DNA from: Didymodactylos carnosus | Lineage: Eukaryota > Rotifera > Eurotatoria > Philodinida > Philodinidae | Direction: 5' to 3' | Assembly: GCA_905250885.1 (NCBI GenBank) | Contig: CAJNOQ010000126.1 | Coordinates: 1-64,000, forward strand | Length of the DNA: 64,000 nucleotides | Shown here: piece after piece, positions 52,768-64,000 of the stretch | Layout: each line of letters starts with the position of its first letter | Numbering within the stretch: position 1 is the stretch's first letter | Program-made: the position numbers and the translations under genes | Notes under the pieces: model-generated | Database searches by the model: none | What the model was told of the DNA's origin: nothing | Seen by the model: the letters and a program-made list of their open reading frames with translations, nothing else

Positions 52768-55700
52768 ATGGACATGAACTACAATTATGGTCCAAATTAT
52801 GAACAAGATGTATTAGAGCCCGAATTTGATAGTGATCCTGATCTTCAGTTGTCGGATTCTGAACTTTCATGGCAGTCTGTAACAGATGTTGATAGTATGT
52901 CACTGGCCAATCATTGGAGAGGATGGAAAGGTCAACCAGTTACATTCGGCAATCAACATTGTTCTACTAAAGAAGGTAAATAAAATATTTTTTAACACAA
53001 GTATTCTATTTGAAAACTATTTTTTTGTATTTTAGATGCCATACCATCATTGGTAGATTTAAGCGCAAAAACAATTGCTCGTACAATTCCATTTGAACTT
53101 GTTGATCGTTTCATTCAACGTAGTAATCAACCAGTTGAGGAAAGTTTACAATTAAAAATTGCTTACTGGAGTTTTCCAGAAAATGTAGAAAATATTAGGT
53201 AAATGGAAAAGTATATTTTAGAATTATGAAGCATTTAATAAGTGTTTTATGACATTTTAGATTATATACATGTGTTGCTAACGGAAGCACCGATGAATTT
53301 GTTAAAGCTGAAACTTTATATCAGTCAAAATGTGTGCGAAATGTGCTGCAAATCGGTATGTATTCATCTTAGAACACCTCATTATTTATTTATATACAAA
53401 TATGTAATCTACTTTAGGTTTTCATTTGAGTGCCGATGTGCAAGAAATGACTACTGCTACTCATGTAAAAACTTCTAATCAATGCTATAATGTCTCGATT
53501 GTGTTTGATAGAAAAAAAATAACATTGTGTCACTGTACTTGTACAAATCCAGGTCCTTGGTGTTCTCATATAGTAGCTGTTTGCTTATATCGAATTTATC
53601 AAGTATATATAAAAATTCATTTATTGCTTAAGAAAAATAAGATATTTACGAACTATTTGCTTTTTTTTAATTAAGCCACAAAATGTTTGTTTACGAGCAC
53701 CTGTATCAGAATCATTATCAAGATTGAAAATTGATCAATTGAGAAAGTTTGCACAATATCTGATTTGTGAGTTACCACAACAGGTATGCACATTTATCTT
53801 TGTCTTTATCATTTTATACATCTCCTTTATCTGGCATTTTATAGATATTACCAACCGCTCAACGCTTATTAGATGATCTGTTAAGTGATAATCCTACAAA
53901 AATCAATACGTTACAGGGAGCACCAGTAAGAAACAAATAAAGAAAAATAATTTTGATGTTCTCGTACAATCTTTTTTTTCACAGGATCCAACTGCCGGTC
54001 CATCAACATCTGATATAAGCGTATGGTATTTAGATGAAACAATTTTACAAGAAAATATAAGTAAAACATTACATCGTTTTTGTCAACCAACTCCGCAAGT
54101 CGTTGGGTAAATTCTACCATATAAATTCTTAATACAGTGTCTATATCTATTCTCTATTTTTGGCAGTGATGTGACCTATTTGACAAGTCCATCAATTCCA
54201 GCTGCTGCTGAATACTCAAGTTTATTGAGACCATTGCGTGGTAAAGAACCAGAAGGAATGTGGAATTTGCTGCAGATTATTGCGGAAATGCTTGCTAGAC
54301 ATGATCAAAATGGAATTCAATTATTAGAAATATTAACTAAACAGTGTTTAGCACAAGAACAAGTACGGATTCTTCATAAAAATTACTTTTTTTTGCTTAT
54401 TCATTGTTTATACGAAATAATTTAGATTATGCAATGGTGGTTTACAACAAAAGTATCCAATGTCTATAATGAACGTGGTACAACTGGTCTTCGAAATCAT
54501 AATGCCTTAATGGTACAACAAGCAAGCGCTTCATTGTGTGATGAAATTGTTCATATATGGCGTTTAATATCTCTAAATCCTTTATTAAATATCGATGACA
54601 GAAACAATATTTATACGAAACTGTGTAACTGGCATATAAATCTTATCGAAAAAATATGTAAACAAAAAACAACAACTACAAATATATCAACGACCACAAA
54701 TGGTTTACAAACAACGACGAATAATTACCCTTGTCTTTTAACAGCCACAACAGCGAATGGCGATCGTTCAATGAATCAAAAACGACGTGACATTGATATA
54801 TTTTCCGGTTTTCTTCCAGCTATTGAAGTTGCACAAATAACATGGTATGATTTTCCCAATATAAACCAGATTAACGTAGAACAAAATGAGGATGAAAGTG
54901 TCACAGCTTGGAATAAATATGGAATGTCATATGATCAAGCATTAACAACAGCTTATAAATATATTGCACAACAAACATCGTCAACAACAGCTAGTGTACA
55001 TCCACTGTTTAATGAAAATAAAGATCCAATTGTAGAACAGCAACAAATACTACCAGCAGATGAAATAGGTGATTCAGAAGCCAATAATAATGAAAAACAA
55101 GAGCAAAAGCTAAACCGAAATTCATCCACTGAAAATAATTGCGATAATGGTAGTGATACAGACTCGGGAGGTGAATCGGGTGATAATGATGCAGATGGAC
55201 AAAATGATCAAAGCAGTGACGAATATAAAATTTATTTTGCTGATCCCATATCATCACAATCAGCAACGATAAATAAAACTTCTTCATCTTTATCAAATAT
55301 TCATACTGGTACAACCACACAACATTCGCCATTAACATACGAATTTATAACATTGAAAAAAATTAATGATCCATTAGAGGTATACTTTTCTTAACAATGA
55401 AACTAGCAAGAAGATATAGAATTGTAATTTTTGATCTAAACAACTTTGTTTCATAGCTTTGTAGATAGTTTACGTGTAGATAGGCACTTTTATGCATGTC
55501 TTGATCTTTTATCAATGATCTGCAATTCTTTTCATTTAGATTGCCTTTGCTCAATGTGAAGCGTTACGTGTTCATGGTTTTTCTAATGAAGCATACAAAC
55601 TAGCTGAACAACTTGCGAAGCATCTACTTACAACCAACGATTGGCTTCATCCACCTCGTCCGCCATCATCATCATCGGCCCGGAGAGGTATGAATTCCAT

Positions 55701-58700
55701 ATTTGTCTCTTAAAAAGAAAATTTTTATCTTTCATTTTCTAGGCCATTTTGCCGTATCTGATTATTTTACATCCCCCATAGCACGTTGTGGTTTTCTTTG
55801 TTCAATTTTAACTGAATCTCCGAAACATCAACAGATTGCATTTCAGATTGGGCTATGTGGACTCGAAGTGGGACGTTCACCTTCAACAACAAAAGCACTT
55901 GAAGTGAGTTTATCACGTTCTTTCTCTTAGTATGAATAACCAAATCATTTTTTTTAAAATTTAGATTCGTCTTTTAAACTGCGAACAAGAAATATGTCAT
56001 GAATTAAAAAAAATCACATTAGGTCCAAATGAAATAAATATGTTAAGGGATCGTGCAGAGAAAATACGTAACGGTATCACGTATACACGCGGTAATGCTC
56101 TATTACCATTAAGCTTAGCCACTTATATATTCGAAACATTACGAACATTGAGTTTATCTCGGAGTGGTAAAGCACAAACTACACAACAACAGCAACAATT
56201 TAGCTATACATCGTGTAGTAGTGATACCATACAACAGAATTATTTTACTTCTTTTGATAATCATTTGACATCGTCTCCAATGAATGTCATTCAACAACAA
56301 ATAAGTACTTGTGTAAATGATAATGATGAATTACTTGGTTTTGATGCAGCTATCTCCGCTTTGGGATTAAAAACTTACGTTTCTGAAGGTATTTGACATT
56401 TATCTAATACTCAGCGTAAAAAAAAATACTATCTATTTTATTTTCATTTTTATTTAGGCCAAAATCCAATATTATGCGAAGGTATTCGTCGTCAACGTAG
56501 CGATTTAGCTTTGAATCTATTGACGTTATACAAAGATGATCAAACACGTTTAATAAAAATCTTAGAAAAATTACTCGATCGTGATATACATATACTGTTT
56601 AAAAATCCTAATATGAATCCTTTTAATATTGGTTCAAAAAAATTGCATACACAATCGACAACAATATCTTCGGGTACCACCTCTTCCGTTAATTTGGAAC
56701 AAAATCATGATAGTACAAACAGTTTTGATGATGCAACATCAAATCGTCTGGAGTATAAAAAAACTTTAGCAACTGCTGAAATTGATAGTTCTGGTCTCGA
56801 CGAAAGTGAAGGCGAAAATTTTGATCAAAAAGCTTGGGAAGCTAAATTTCGCTGTCTAAACTTGAAAAATAGTTCAAAAAGAATATCAAACGGTAAATGG
56901 AAAATTCATTATTTATTAAGGTGTACGAAAGAATCTCTTGGATTGAATTTACTTTTCTTTGAAGCTGTACCGCTGACAGCAGAGCTTTCGGGAGGCTATA
57001 AGACTCGAATAGACGAGATGGTAAAGGATAATCAGTTTTTTCAGAGCATTTTCTGACTAAGTTTTCTTATTTTCGTTCCTAAAAATGCAATTTCTTTATT
57101 AGGAATCAATTTTTATATAATGTTTCTGATTTAAACTTCAATCAACGCCTGTTAGATTGAATGAAATAAAATCCATCTGAAGCCGGTTTGTTCGATGCTG
57201 CTTTATGTCTTATACTAAACTGTAGGTATTTCAGTACAGCGATATTTTGAGACTGTCCTTTTGCATTTCTGCAATTTTTTCACTAGTGTTTTAGCGTTTT
57301 AATTTTCTTTGTTTTTCTTCTAGGTTTTACCAGTATCGACAGTAGTGCGCCAGAAACGAATTCAAGTGATAATTCACCAACAATATCACGTCGTAGCATA
57401 CGTGTTTCCTCGAAAGTTAATGCTGATTCGGAAAGTGACAGTGAGAAAGATAACATACATCGAAATGGTAATAGAACTCGCTTAGTATCCAGATTGATCT
57501 ATTCTTAATTTCTTTACTTTTTAGCATGCAATGAATCGCCTGCACGATCTATCACACACACCGATTTAACTCCCACAATGAATGACACTTCACAAACTTC
57601 TTACACTCCAACGTTTTGTCCCACAATAATGGTTGATCCAAACACTACCTACACGAAGAAAATGCTAACATCGAGCACGTCAGTGAAATCAAAACATAAA
57701 ACTCGTTCACCCTGTATACCAAATCAACCATCGGAAGCATTGTCTCATTTTATGTTTGAGTTAGCTAAAACACTTGTACAACGAGCAGGGGGAACAACAT
57801 CGACATCTCTCTTTCAAAATACTCCACATATCACTACGCCACCACATCGAAATTTACACTTGTGCGCATTTACAATCGCTCTTTATGCATTAGGTGTTAA
57901 TAATCATGTACATCCAAATTGGATGGTTCGAACATACAGCAGCCTAGTATCATGGATAACGAGTACAGCAGTTGACATTGGTTTACAAGCAATTTTGATA
58001 CTTATCGAATGTTGGGAAAGTCATTTGACGCCATTAGAATGTGCAACAGCATCTGATAAAGCGTCGAGAGGACGAGACAAAGCCTGTGTGCGAGCTGCAG
58101 CTGAACTAGCCTTGTGTAGTTTACAGTATGCACATGCTCTCAATCCAGCTGAAATTCGTCAGTCATTGGCACAATGTAAAGAACAAAATGGCGATATGCT
58201 AGAACGAGCGTGTCTAACAATTGAAAATGCGAGTAAAGATGGTAGCGTTTATTTAGAAGTTTTGTTTGATGTAGCAAAACGTTGGTATGAAATGTATTTT
58301 GATGTTACTGGTGATCCATTAACCAATGATGAAGATACACAAACACCAACATCGTCAAATTATTGTTTTAATAATCGTAACAACAACGATAATTCATCTT
58401 TATCAACATCTTCTTCAACAATAACTCTTACGAATAACAATAACAATATCAATCACGCTGCACAACAAAATTACAGCTCACCGGTAGATTTGTACAATAC
58501 AGTTGATATTTTATCATCATATCCGATATATCCATCAGCCTCATTACAAAATAATTATACCTATCACAATTCAAATAATCATACAAATAATTACATTTAC
58601 CAATCTACATCGGTACCACCACCACCTCTATCAGGTCCACTTAATTATCATTCATATCCTCATTTTCCATTTGTCCCAGTTCCAATTCATTTTTCATCCC

Positions 58701-59871
58701 AACCGCAACCAACGATCACAAATACGTATTTAACAGCTCCTTTCTTACCTACGACGGTATTTCACCAACAAACATCCGCACAGTCATTATCCCAATCTCC
58801 CTACAATCATGCTCATCCTATTTTTGTTACCACACAACAACAACAACAACAACAACAGCAGCAATCAGCCACGTTTCCCGTTCACACATCTTATTCAACA
58901 AATCAGATACCTATTCAAATTTATTCAAATCTTCACCATCATCCGCAACAACAACAACAAACTATTTCTCCTATATTACTCAGTCAACCATCAAATTCAT
59001 ATCCGAATAATAATCTTCGATCCACTCCTATCACTCAAATAAATACAGTTGACCAACAACCAGCCATTGTTACATCTCCACTCACATTTACCCCTGCCAT
59101 AAACAATACTAACACTGCTCCTGCAGCTTCAGAAGTAAGAAAAACTTTTAGAGTTTGTTCAATTCGTGATTATGTTTATTTTTCCTAGCATATCTCCAAT
59201 CACCGACGTTATCTTGTAAATGCATTTCGTGTTGGCATGTTGGCCATGAGCACTTTAGCTCGTCGTTCGGTGGACGAACGGCGCGGAGAATCAAATAGTC
59301 CTACACCACGTCATGGAGAAGATGTTAAATGGTTATTAAAAGTTGCACTCAAGTTAGGTAAGTAAATAAATTATTTTTATCAAATTATGTGCTCATCATA
59401 ATTATTACCGTTTATTTTAGGAAATTCTGAATTACAAGATTTTGTTAATAGTGCCACAGCATCCATAATTAATCCTTATCTTCTTCAAGCATTAGCATTT
59501 AGTGTAGCCTATAATTTATCTCAAACTCAAATAGGTTCAACACAAATGTTACGTTCACCATTTCTTCAACCGTTAATGCAAAAATGTTTAAATAGTTATA
59601 CACGTTGTGTTCATCAACGTATGGCCCATTTAACAACCAATAATGATATTGAAGAAATAAGTTCTTTAATGAAAAATGCACGATCAGCATTTCTATTAAT
59701 GGTAAATTGTTAAATTTATTCAAAACTTCAAATGATGACTGATAGTTTATCTCATTTTTTTTTGTTTAGGGAAATAATCATGGTTATAACGATTTAATTA
59801 ATTTTGTGAAAGGATCTAAAAAATGTAAAAAGGATGTATTTTTAAAAATATGGGCAGCTATTTCAAATTAA
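52768..59871 (+). CDS. ZSWIM8: ZSWIM8, SWIM zinc-finger substrate receptor of a CUL3 ubiquitin ligase
   Basis: ZSWIM8 directs the cullin-RING ligase that destroys Argonaute during target-directed microRNA decay. There are 18 exons, 1861 aa (human 1837): 52768-52975, 53036-53198, 53261-53355, 53418-53602, 53676-53783, 53845-53925, 53985-54106, 54167-54362, 54426-55379, 55540-55687, 55743-55903, 55965-56388, 56458-56892, 57324-57467, 57525-59134, 59189-59357, 59421-59701, 59770-59871. Conserved blocks in order: NHWRGWKGQ, SAKTIARTIPFELV, LKIAYWSFPEN, the SWIM finger CHCTCTNPGPWCSH in exon 4, FAQYLICELPQQILPTAQRL, DPTAGPSTSD, LRPLRGKEPEGMWNLL, TSIDSSAPET, HVHPNWMVRTYSSLVSWIT, GEDVKWLLKVALKLG, and a matching C-terminus. 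Exon 15 has a Gln run (CAA/CAG repeat near 58838-58862). Intron 13 is enlarged (431 nt). Confidence 0.97.
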
Positions 59872-60882
59872 TGTGTTTATTTTTTTCAAATTATGGAACC
59901 AACACAAGTTTCAGAATTTCTTTTCATCGAGTATATGATCATCTATACTATTTTCTACTACTATAGTCATTATTGCTATCAATATCCACAAACTTAATTA
60001 AATAGACATTTTATTTTATTTTATTTATCTTCATTGTCTCTCTGTTATTCTCTAATAATGAAAGACATAAGTCGTTTATTGATTCTTTGGTATTCAAAAG
60101 CCTTTGTGTCAAAATATTAGTCTGATACGCAATCTGTTTAGAATGAATGTCCAAGATAGCTTAGCATACTTTATTTGCGAGCTATGCTTTTCAGATAACA
60201 GATTTTTTCTTAATATCATTAGAAATCTGTCGATCTTACATTGTTAATACGTTTAGTTGTATTTTTTTTCCTCACTAGGCTTCTTTTGATGGTTAGTTGC
60301 TGTTTTCTTTTCAAGCTCGTATCAGTGTGATATCAAAAACTTTTTTCATTTGTTTTTTTTGTTCTGTGCTAATATTACTTTGTTGTTCTAAATGTTTTGC
60401 TCCTCGCTTTTCAACTTCTCAACATCATATTTTGGAATTATCTGTTGTGTTTTGGTGTTTTCTTTTTGTACGACCGTTTTATTATTCTCTTATTTTAGTT
60501 TCTATTTTTGTGCCATAGTTCATTTATTGTCTTAATTAGAAAATATGTTACGCTTCGATATAGGATACTTGTAAAATTCTAATCGAAAATCGTTAACACT
60601 TTCGTTTATCGATTTTTCTGTGTAATTCTTCTTTTTTTTTTGTTTTGTTTGTGATTGTATGTATATTTGTGAAAGTTCTGACTGTTTAGTTTTTATTTTT
60701 CCTTTGGCCCAGCTAGGTTAGCTTTTTCGATTTTTTATTTTCTTGTTCTTGCTTTTTTAATGTGTATTTTGTTGTTGTTGTTGTTGTTGGTCATGTATGC
60801 TTGGATCTCTTAATATTTTAACAATTTATGTACGTAAACAAAAAAAGAAGATTTGGACTACGTATTCGTAGTTGGAAATAAA
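59872..60882 (+). other. ZSWIM8 3' UTR
   Basis: T-rich sequence without coding potential, with a TTGTTG repeat near 60772. AATAAA at 60877-60882 is a plausible end of the transcript. Confidence 0.5.
60877..60882 (+). terminator. Candidate poly(A) signal of ZSWIM8
   Basis: AATAAA about 1 kb after the stop codon. The long U-rich stretch between fits a 3' UTR; no transcript evidence is available. Confidence 0.4.
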
Positions 60883-63800
60883 AACGAGTTATGAATCTTT
60901 TGTAGTAAACCTTTCTACAAAAAATTTACTATGGTACTTTGAATCTAAAGTTATCGACTTCTAGCATCTAATTCATCTTATAATTTGTCTGTAATAGATC
61001 TACAGTTCAAAATACTCAAAAATACTCAAAACTATAGTGCTCTGGACAAGTGAGAGCGTCTCTGTAAATCAGGAACTATAATAGGTAACAACTTCGAATT
61101 TTGTTTGGCCATTACTTTCACTAAATGCTAATTGTTTTACGTGTTATTTATTGGATTATAACAATTTTATCTTTTATTAGTAAAATGTTCACAATTCTTG
61201 ATCCAAGGCACAGTGGGTATTCAGATGGATAGCAAAAAAGGCTAGGATTTACAGGCTAGGAATAACAATTTTTTAGCTCTTTTGGAACAATCAGAAAAAT
61301 GATTCGAAATAATTTCGCTGAAATCAATATGAACAGCAAAAAACTGATTAACGGAAAATATCTTTATCCTACTAAAAGTATTTCTAATTAATATGAATCA
61401 CATATTCAGAATCAGTTCGTCAAACTGCATCAAACCCTGTACAAGACTAGTATTTTAGAAAACAACTTTTTTGATCTTGTCCTCGTCAGCTATTTTCCAA
61501 AAAGAATTTTTTATTTAATCGATCATTGGACAAACGAGTTACAGTATTCAAGAAAAGAAAAGAGTTTATTGCGAAAACAAACGTCATATTCGCTTAACAA
61601 GCCAAAAATGCCTTCATGGAGAATGAAGAGCTTATTTTGTTATCAAAATGTAGTCATGGCTCTGGTCTATGTATATGAGATGAATTTAAGACGTTGACTG
61701 TTATTAGTTACTGAAAGATAGCTATGTAATGGCCAATTTGGGCTACTGTTCGAAAAAAACTCGTGACTCAGTCTAGAAGCATAAATCGGACTCAAAAAAT
61801 TGTTCTTTTGTTTTTATAAGACCGTCGACTCAATTTTCATACTATCAATCCAAATTAAAAGCCAGTTTTGTCGAAAGACGTCTTCATTCTTTCTGTATAG
61901 CTTTAACCGAAGATTTGGTGCTGAAAAATTAGAAAAAATAGTAAAATATGGAACAACAAGTATGCAGAGGTTGTGACAATCAACTACTGGAGTTCTATCG
62001 TGTCTTTTTATCAAATTAATTGCTGTGCAATGGTTGTAATTTATTTCACATTCAACGTTAATGAAACGTGATCGAGTATGATTTTAGATTTTCTTTCTAT
62101 AATGTTTGTAGCTTGTTTTATTTTATGTGTTTTAGGTAAGGAACATGATATTGTTCCAACGCCATTTAATTGATTCATCGTATTCACTTAGATGCAGTTA
62201 GAGACAATTCGGCATTAATGCAATATGTTTCAGGATAAGAAAGACATACAAAACAACAAAAGTATTCGGCAAAAAATTGGTTGAATAACTACTATTCATG
62301 AAAAGTATCGTTAAAAAGTGAAACCGCAACATTGTTGATGATGTATATTCAGTGTCAGTCTATTATCTAACATGTATTAATAGACATTTGAATAACACAA
62401 CTGAGTGACATGGATTTTTAAAAAGTCAACGATACCGAAGTTATATAGAGAAACACCGTTGAATAGTATATGGCAAGTAAAGGATGGTGTACTCGATCAA
62501 GAAGTTGGCTCGCTTATTTTTAGTTTTTTTCGGAAGACAACAGTAATATCATTTGTTTGGATATTATTTGTTCAATGAAGAGATTATTGAAAACCTTACA
62601 ATCCTTGTTAGCCTCAGATCCTTGTTGAATCAGAAAGCCGTCCATTTGAATTTAAAACTTTTAATAAATTTGCGAAAGTGCTACCGCTCCCCTCCCTCCT
62701 CCAACTGCTGATTTTTCTGCTGTTTTTGCTTTCATCAAAAAATAGTTTTCGATGATATTATTTGACACGTTTCATTATTGATTAAATTACATGCTTTAAA
62801 TTAGTTCTTTTTCATACTTATGGCATTATCTCCTATCTCTGCAACTGCTGTCATCTGCAATTTTTGTTTGTATTAAATTTTATTCGTTAGTATTTGTACC
62901 AGCAGTTTGTTTTCTCTGTTCTAGTTGTGATATCTATATATTATTTTTCTGATAAAATTTAGTGAACTACTTCATAAATGATGAAATTTGAGTGTAAATT
63001 TAACAGATTTCAAGTCCTCAAAATTTGTCATGTATGATAACTTCATGTTTGACAAATAACGGTTACCTTTTTCTTCTTTTTATCACCTTCACTGGGAAAA
63101 ATTATTGATTATTACTAGAAAATAAGCCACTTGGTAAACCAACCGTATTATAAAAGATTTTGATGCAAGATATAAGATAAGCACGAAAAAATGTGGTGGC
63201 ATCAGGAATCGCAAAGAAAGAAATGTTAAGCAGAAGTTGAAATAAAACTTCCCTATGTCGTCAGAATCGGAAAGAAATCGTCGATTAAACGTACTTGAGT
63301 AACTTGTGCTGGCGTTGTATGCTCGTTATCCGATATATAAAATTCTTATAGCTTTTTTAGTGTTGAATGGATCTGTCTAAAACTGTTGTGCAATACTCAT
63401 CTCGGTTATGCTCACTACTATAAAAAAATCCGCTTAAAATCTCCGTTCCTGAGATATAAGCGTTTTACTAAGCGAAAGCGTGATTTTGATATCAAACATC
63501 TCTAAACTTGGTTCTTGAGAAAAATCTGTAGCAAACAGTTTACTCTTTCAGAGTATAACTATGAATTTATTATATATTCACAGTTATTAGGTTATTGTAC
63601 GTCAATAATAGCTTTACACACAGAATAGCGTTTTTTCGTATCGCGAGATTGAAGGGTTATATAGTAAGTTAGCCAGTTCTCGCCAAAAACTCTATCCAAA
63701 AAGCGCAAAACATAGCCAAGACAAGTGCCTTGATATTCTTAATATGTGATAAAAATTTTAGCTTAGGTAGTTTGGCCAGTCGGAAGAAAACTACGTTTTA

Positions 63801-64000
63801 CTGTCAAAAAGGCCTAAATATAACTTATTATACACCATTCAATTCACCTTCGCGAGAGCTATCTACTGGTGTGCGTGTTATAAGCCTTCGAAACGTTTTT
63901 TGACTCTGTATTAGATAGGAAAGATGAGAAAATCAAGACTCCAAGCGTTTTTTATGCTATGCTCGTGCTGTTTGTCGGCTTAGATGTTTATAACGTTTGC
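60883..64000. other. Gene-free AT-rich stretch to window end
   Basis: I find no domain-bearing frame, RNA gene or convincing element in these 3.1 kb on either strand. Confidence 0.35.

Noticed and set aside
55009-55338. 109-codon frame antisense to ZSWIM8 exon 9
   Set aside because: Shadow frame caused by low-complexity coding sequence.
58503-59042. His/Ile- and Asn-rich frames overlapping ZSWIM8 exon 15
   Set aside because: Out-of-frame readings of the Gln/Asn/Thr-rich repeats; the ZSWIM8 frame is supported at both ends.
1-64000. CRISPR arrays, bacterial operons, tRNA or rRNA genes
   Set aside because: None seen on either strand. The genes have spliceosomal introns, and no regularly spaced identical repeats with unique spacers are present.

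Overview
This is AT-rich animal DNA with small genes. Most introns are about 50-70 nt with GTAAGT/GTATGT donors and TTTTAG/TTTCAG acceptors, and the recognisable proteins are animal ones (LIN54, L2HGDH, cornichon, ERO1, TAB1, an SLC17 carrier, ZSWIM8). The mix of tiny introns, Asn/Ser/Thr/Gln-rich linkers, Penelope, LINE, Tc1 and hAT debris, and a splice-acceptor-like AG just before almost every start codon fits a bdelloid rotifer (Rotaria-like) best. That assignment is inference from style and content, not from any marker gene.

Layout. 1-1927: intergenic, with a CpG-rich patch and a foldback element. 1928-4196: LIN54/tesmin-type CXC gene. 4797-6984: mitochondrial enoyl-CoA hydratase (ECHS1). 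9460-10404: LysM-domain protein. 11206-13056: L-2-hydroxyglutarate dehydrogenase. 14791-19960: a palindrome cluster, a Penelope remnant with a GIY-YIG domain, an intronless UBE2M-like E2 (minus strand), and a 5'-truncated LINE (minus strand). 20031-23810: exon-like minus-strand pieces of one or more unrecognised genes, one piece resembling a death-effector domain. 23895-24620: a hAT element with perfect 8-bp target duplications. 26497-27402: SRR1-like protein (minus). 28184-29040: cornichon (minus). 29041-33546: intergenic, with a hAT-type MITE. 33547-34944: intronless ERO1, followed by a 178-bp tandem duplication. 36331-39665: TAB1-like pseudophosphatase, with a Tc1-like element in its large third intron. 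43615-47702: SLC17-type transporter, with a DIRS-like fossil in a large intron. 48302-49136: an interrupted foldback. 49362-50020: calmodulin-like EF-hand protein (minus), with a hAT element 31 bp upstream of its start. 52768-59871: complete 18-exon ZSWIM8. 59872-64000: its 3' UTR and empty AT-rich DNA.

Exon models were made by eye from GT/AG sites. For LIN54, ECHS1, LysM, L2HGDH, CNIH, TAB1, SLC17, EF-hand and ZSWIM8 the exon lengths sum to a multiple of three and the joined proteins match their families end to end, so these models are fairly firm. There is no operon or functional gene cluster: neighbours are unrelated housekeeping and signalling genes on both strands. The accessory interest lies in the many short DNA-transposon derivatives with repetitive ends, the modified UBE2M-like E2, and the degraded minus-strand gene pieces.
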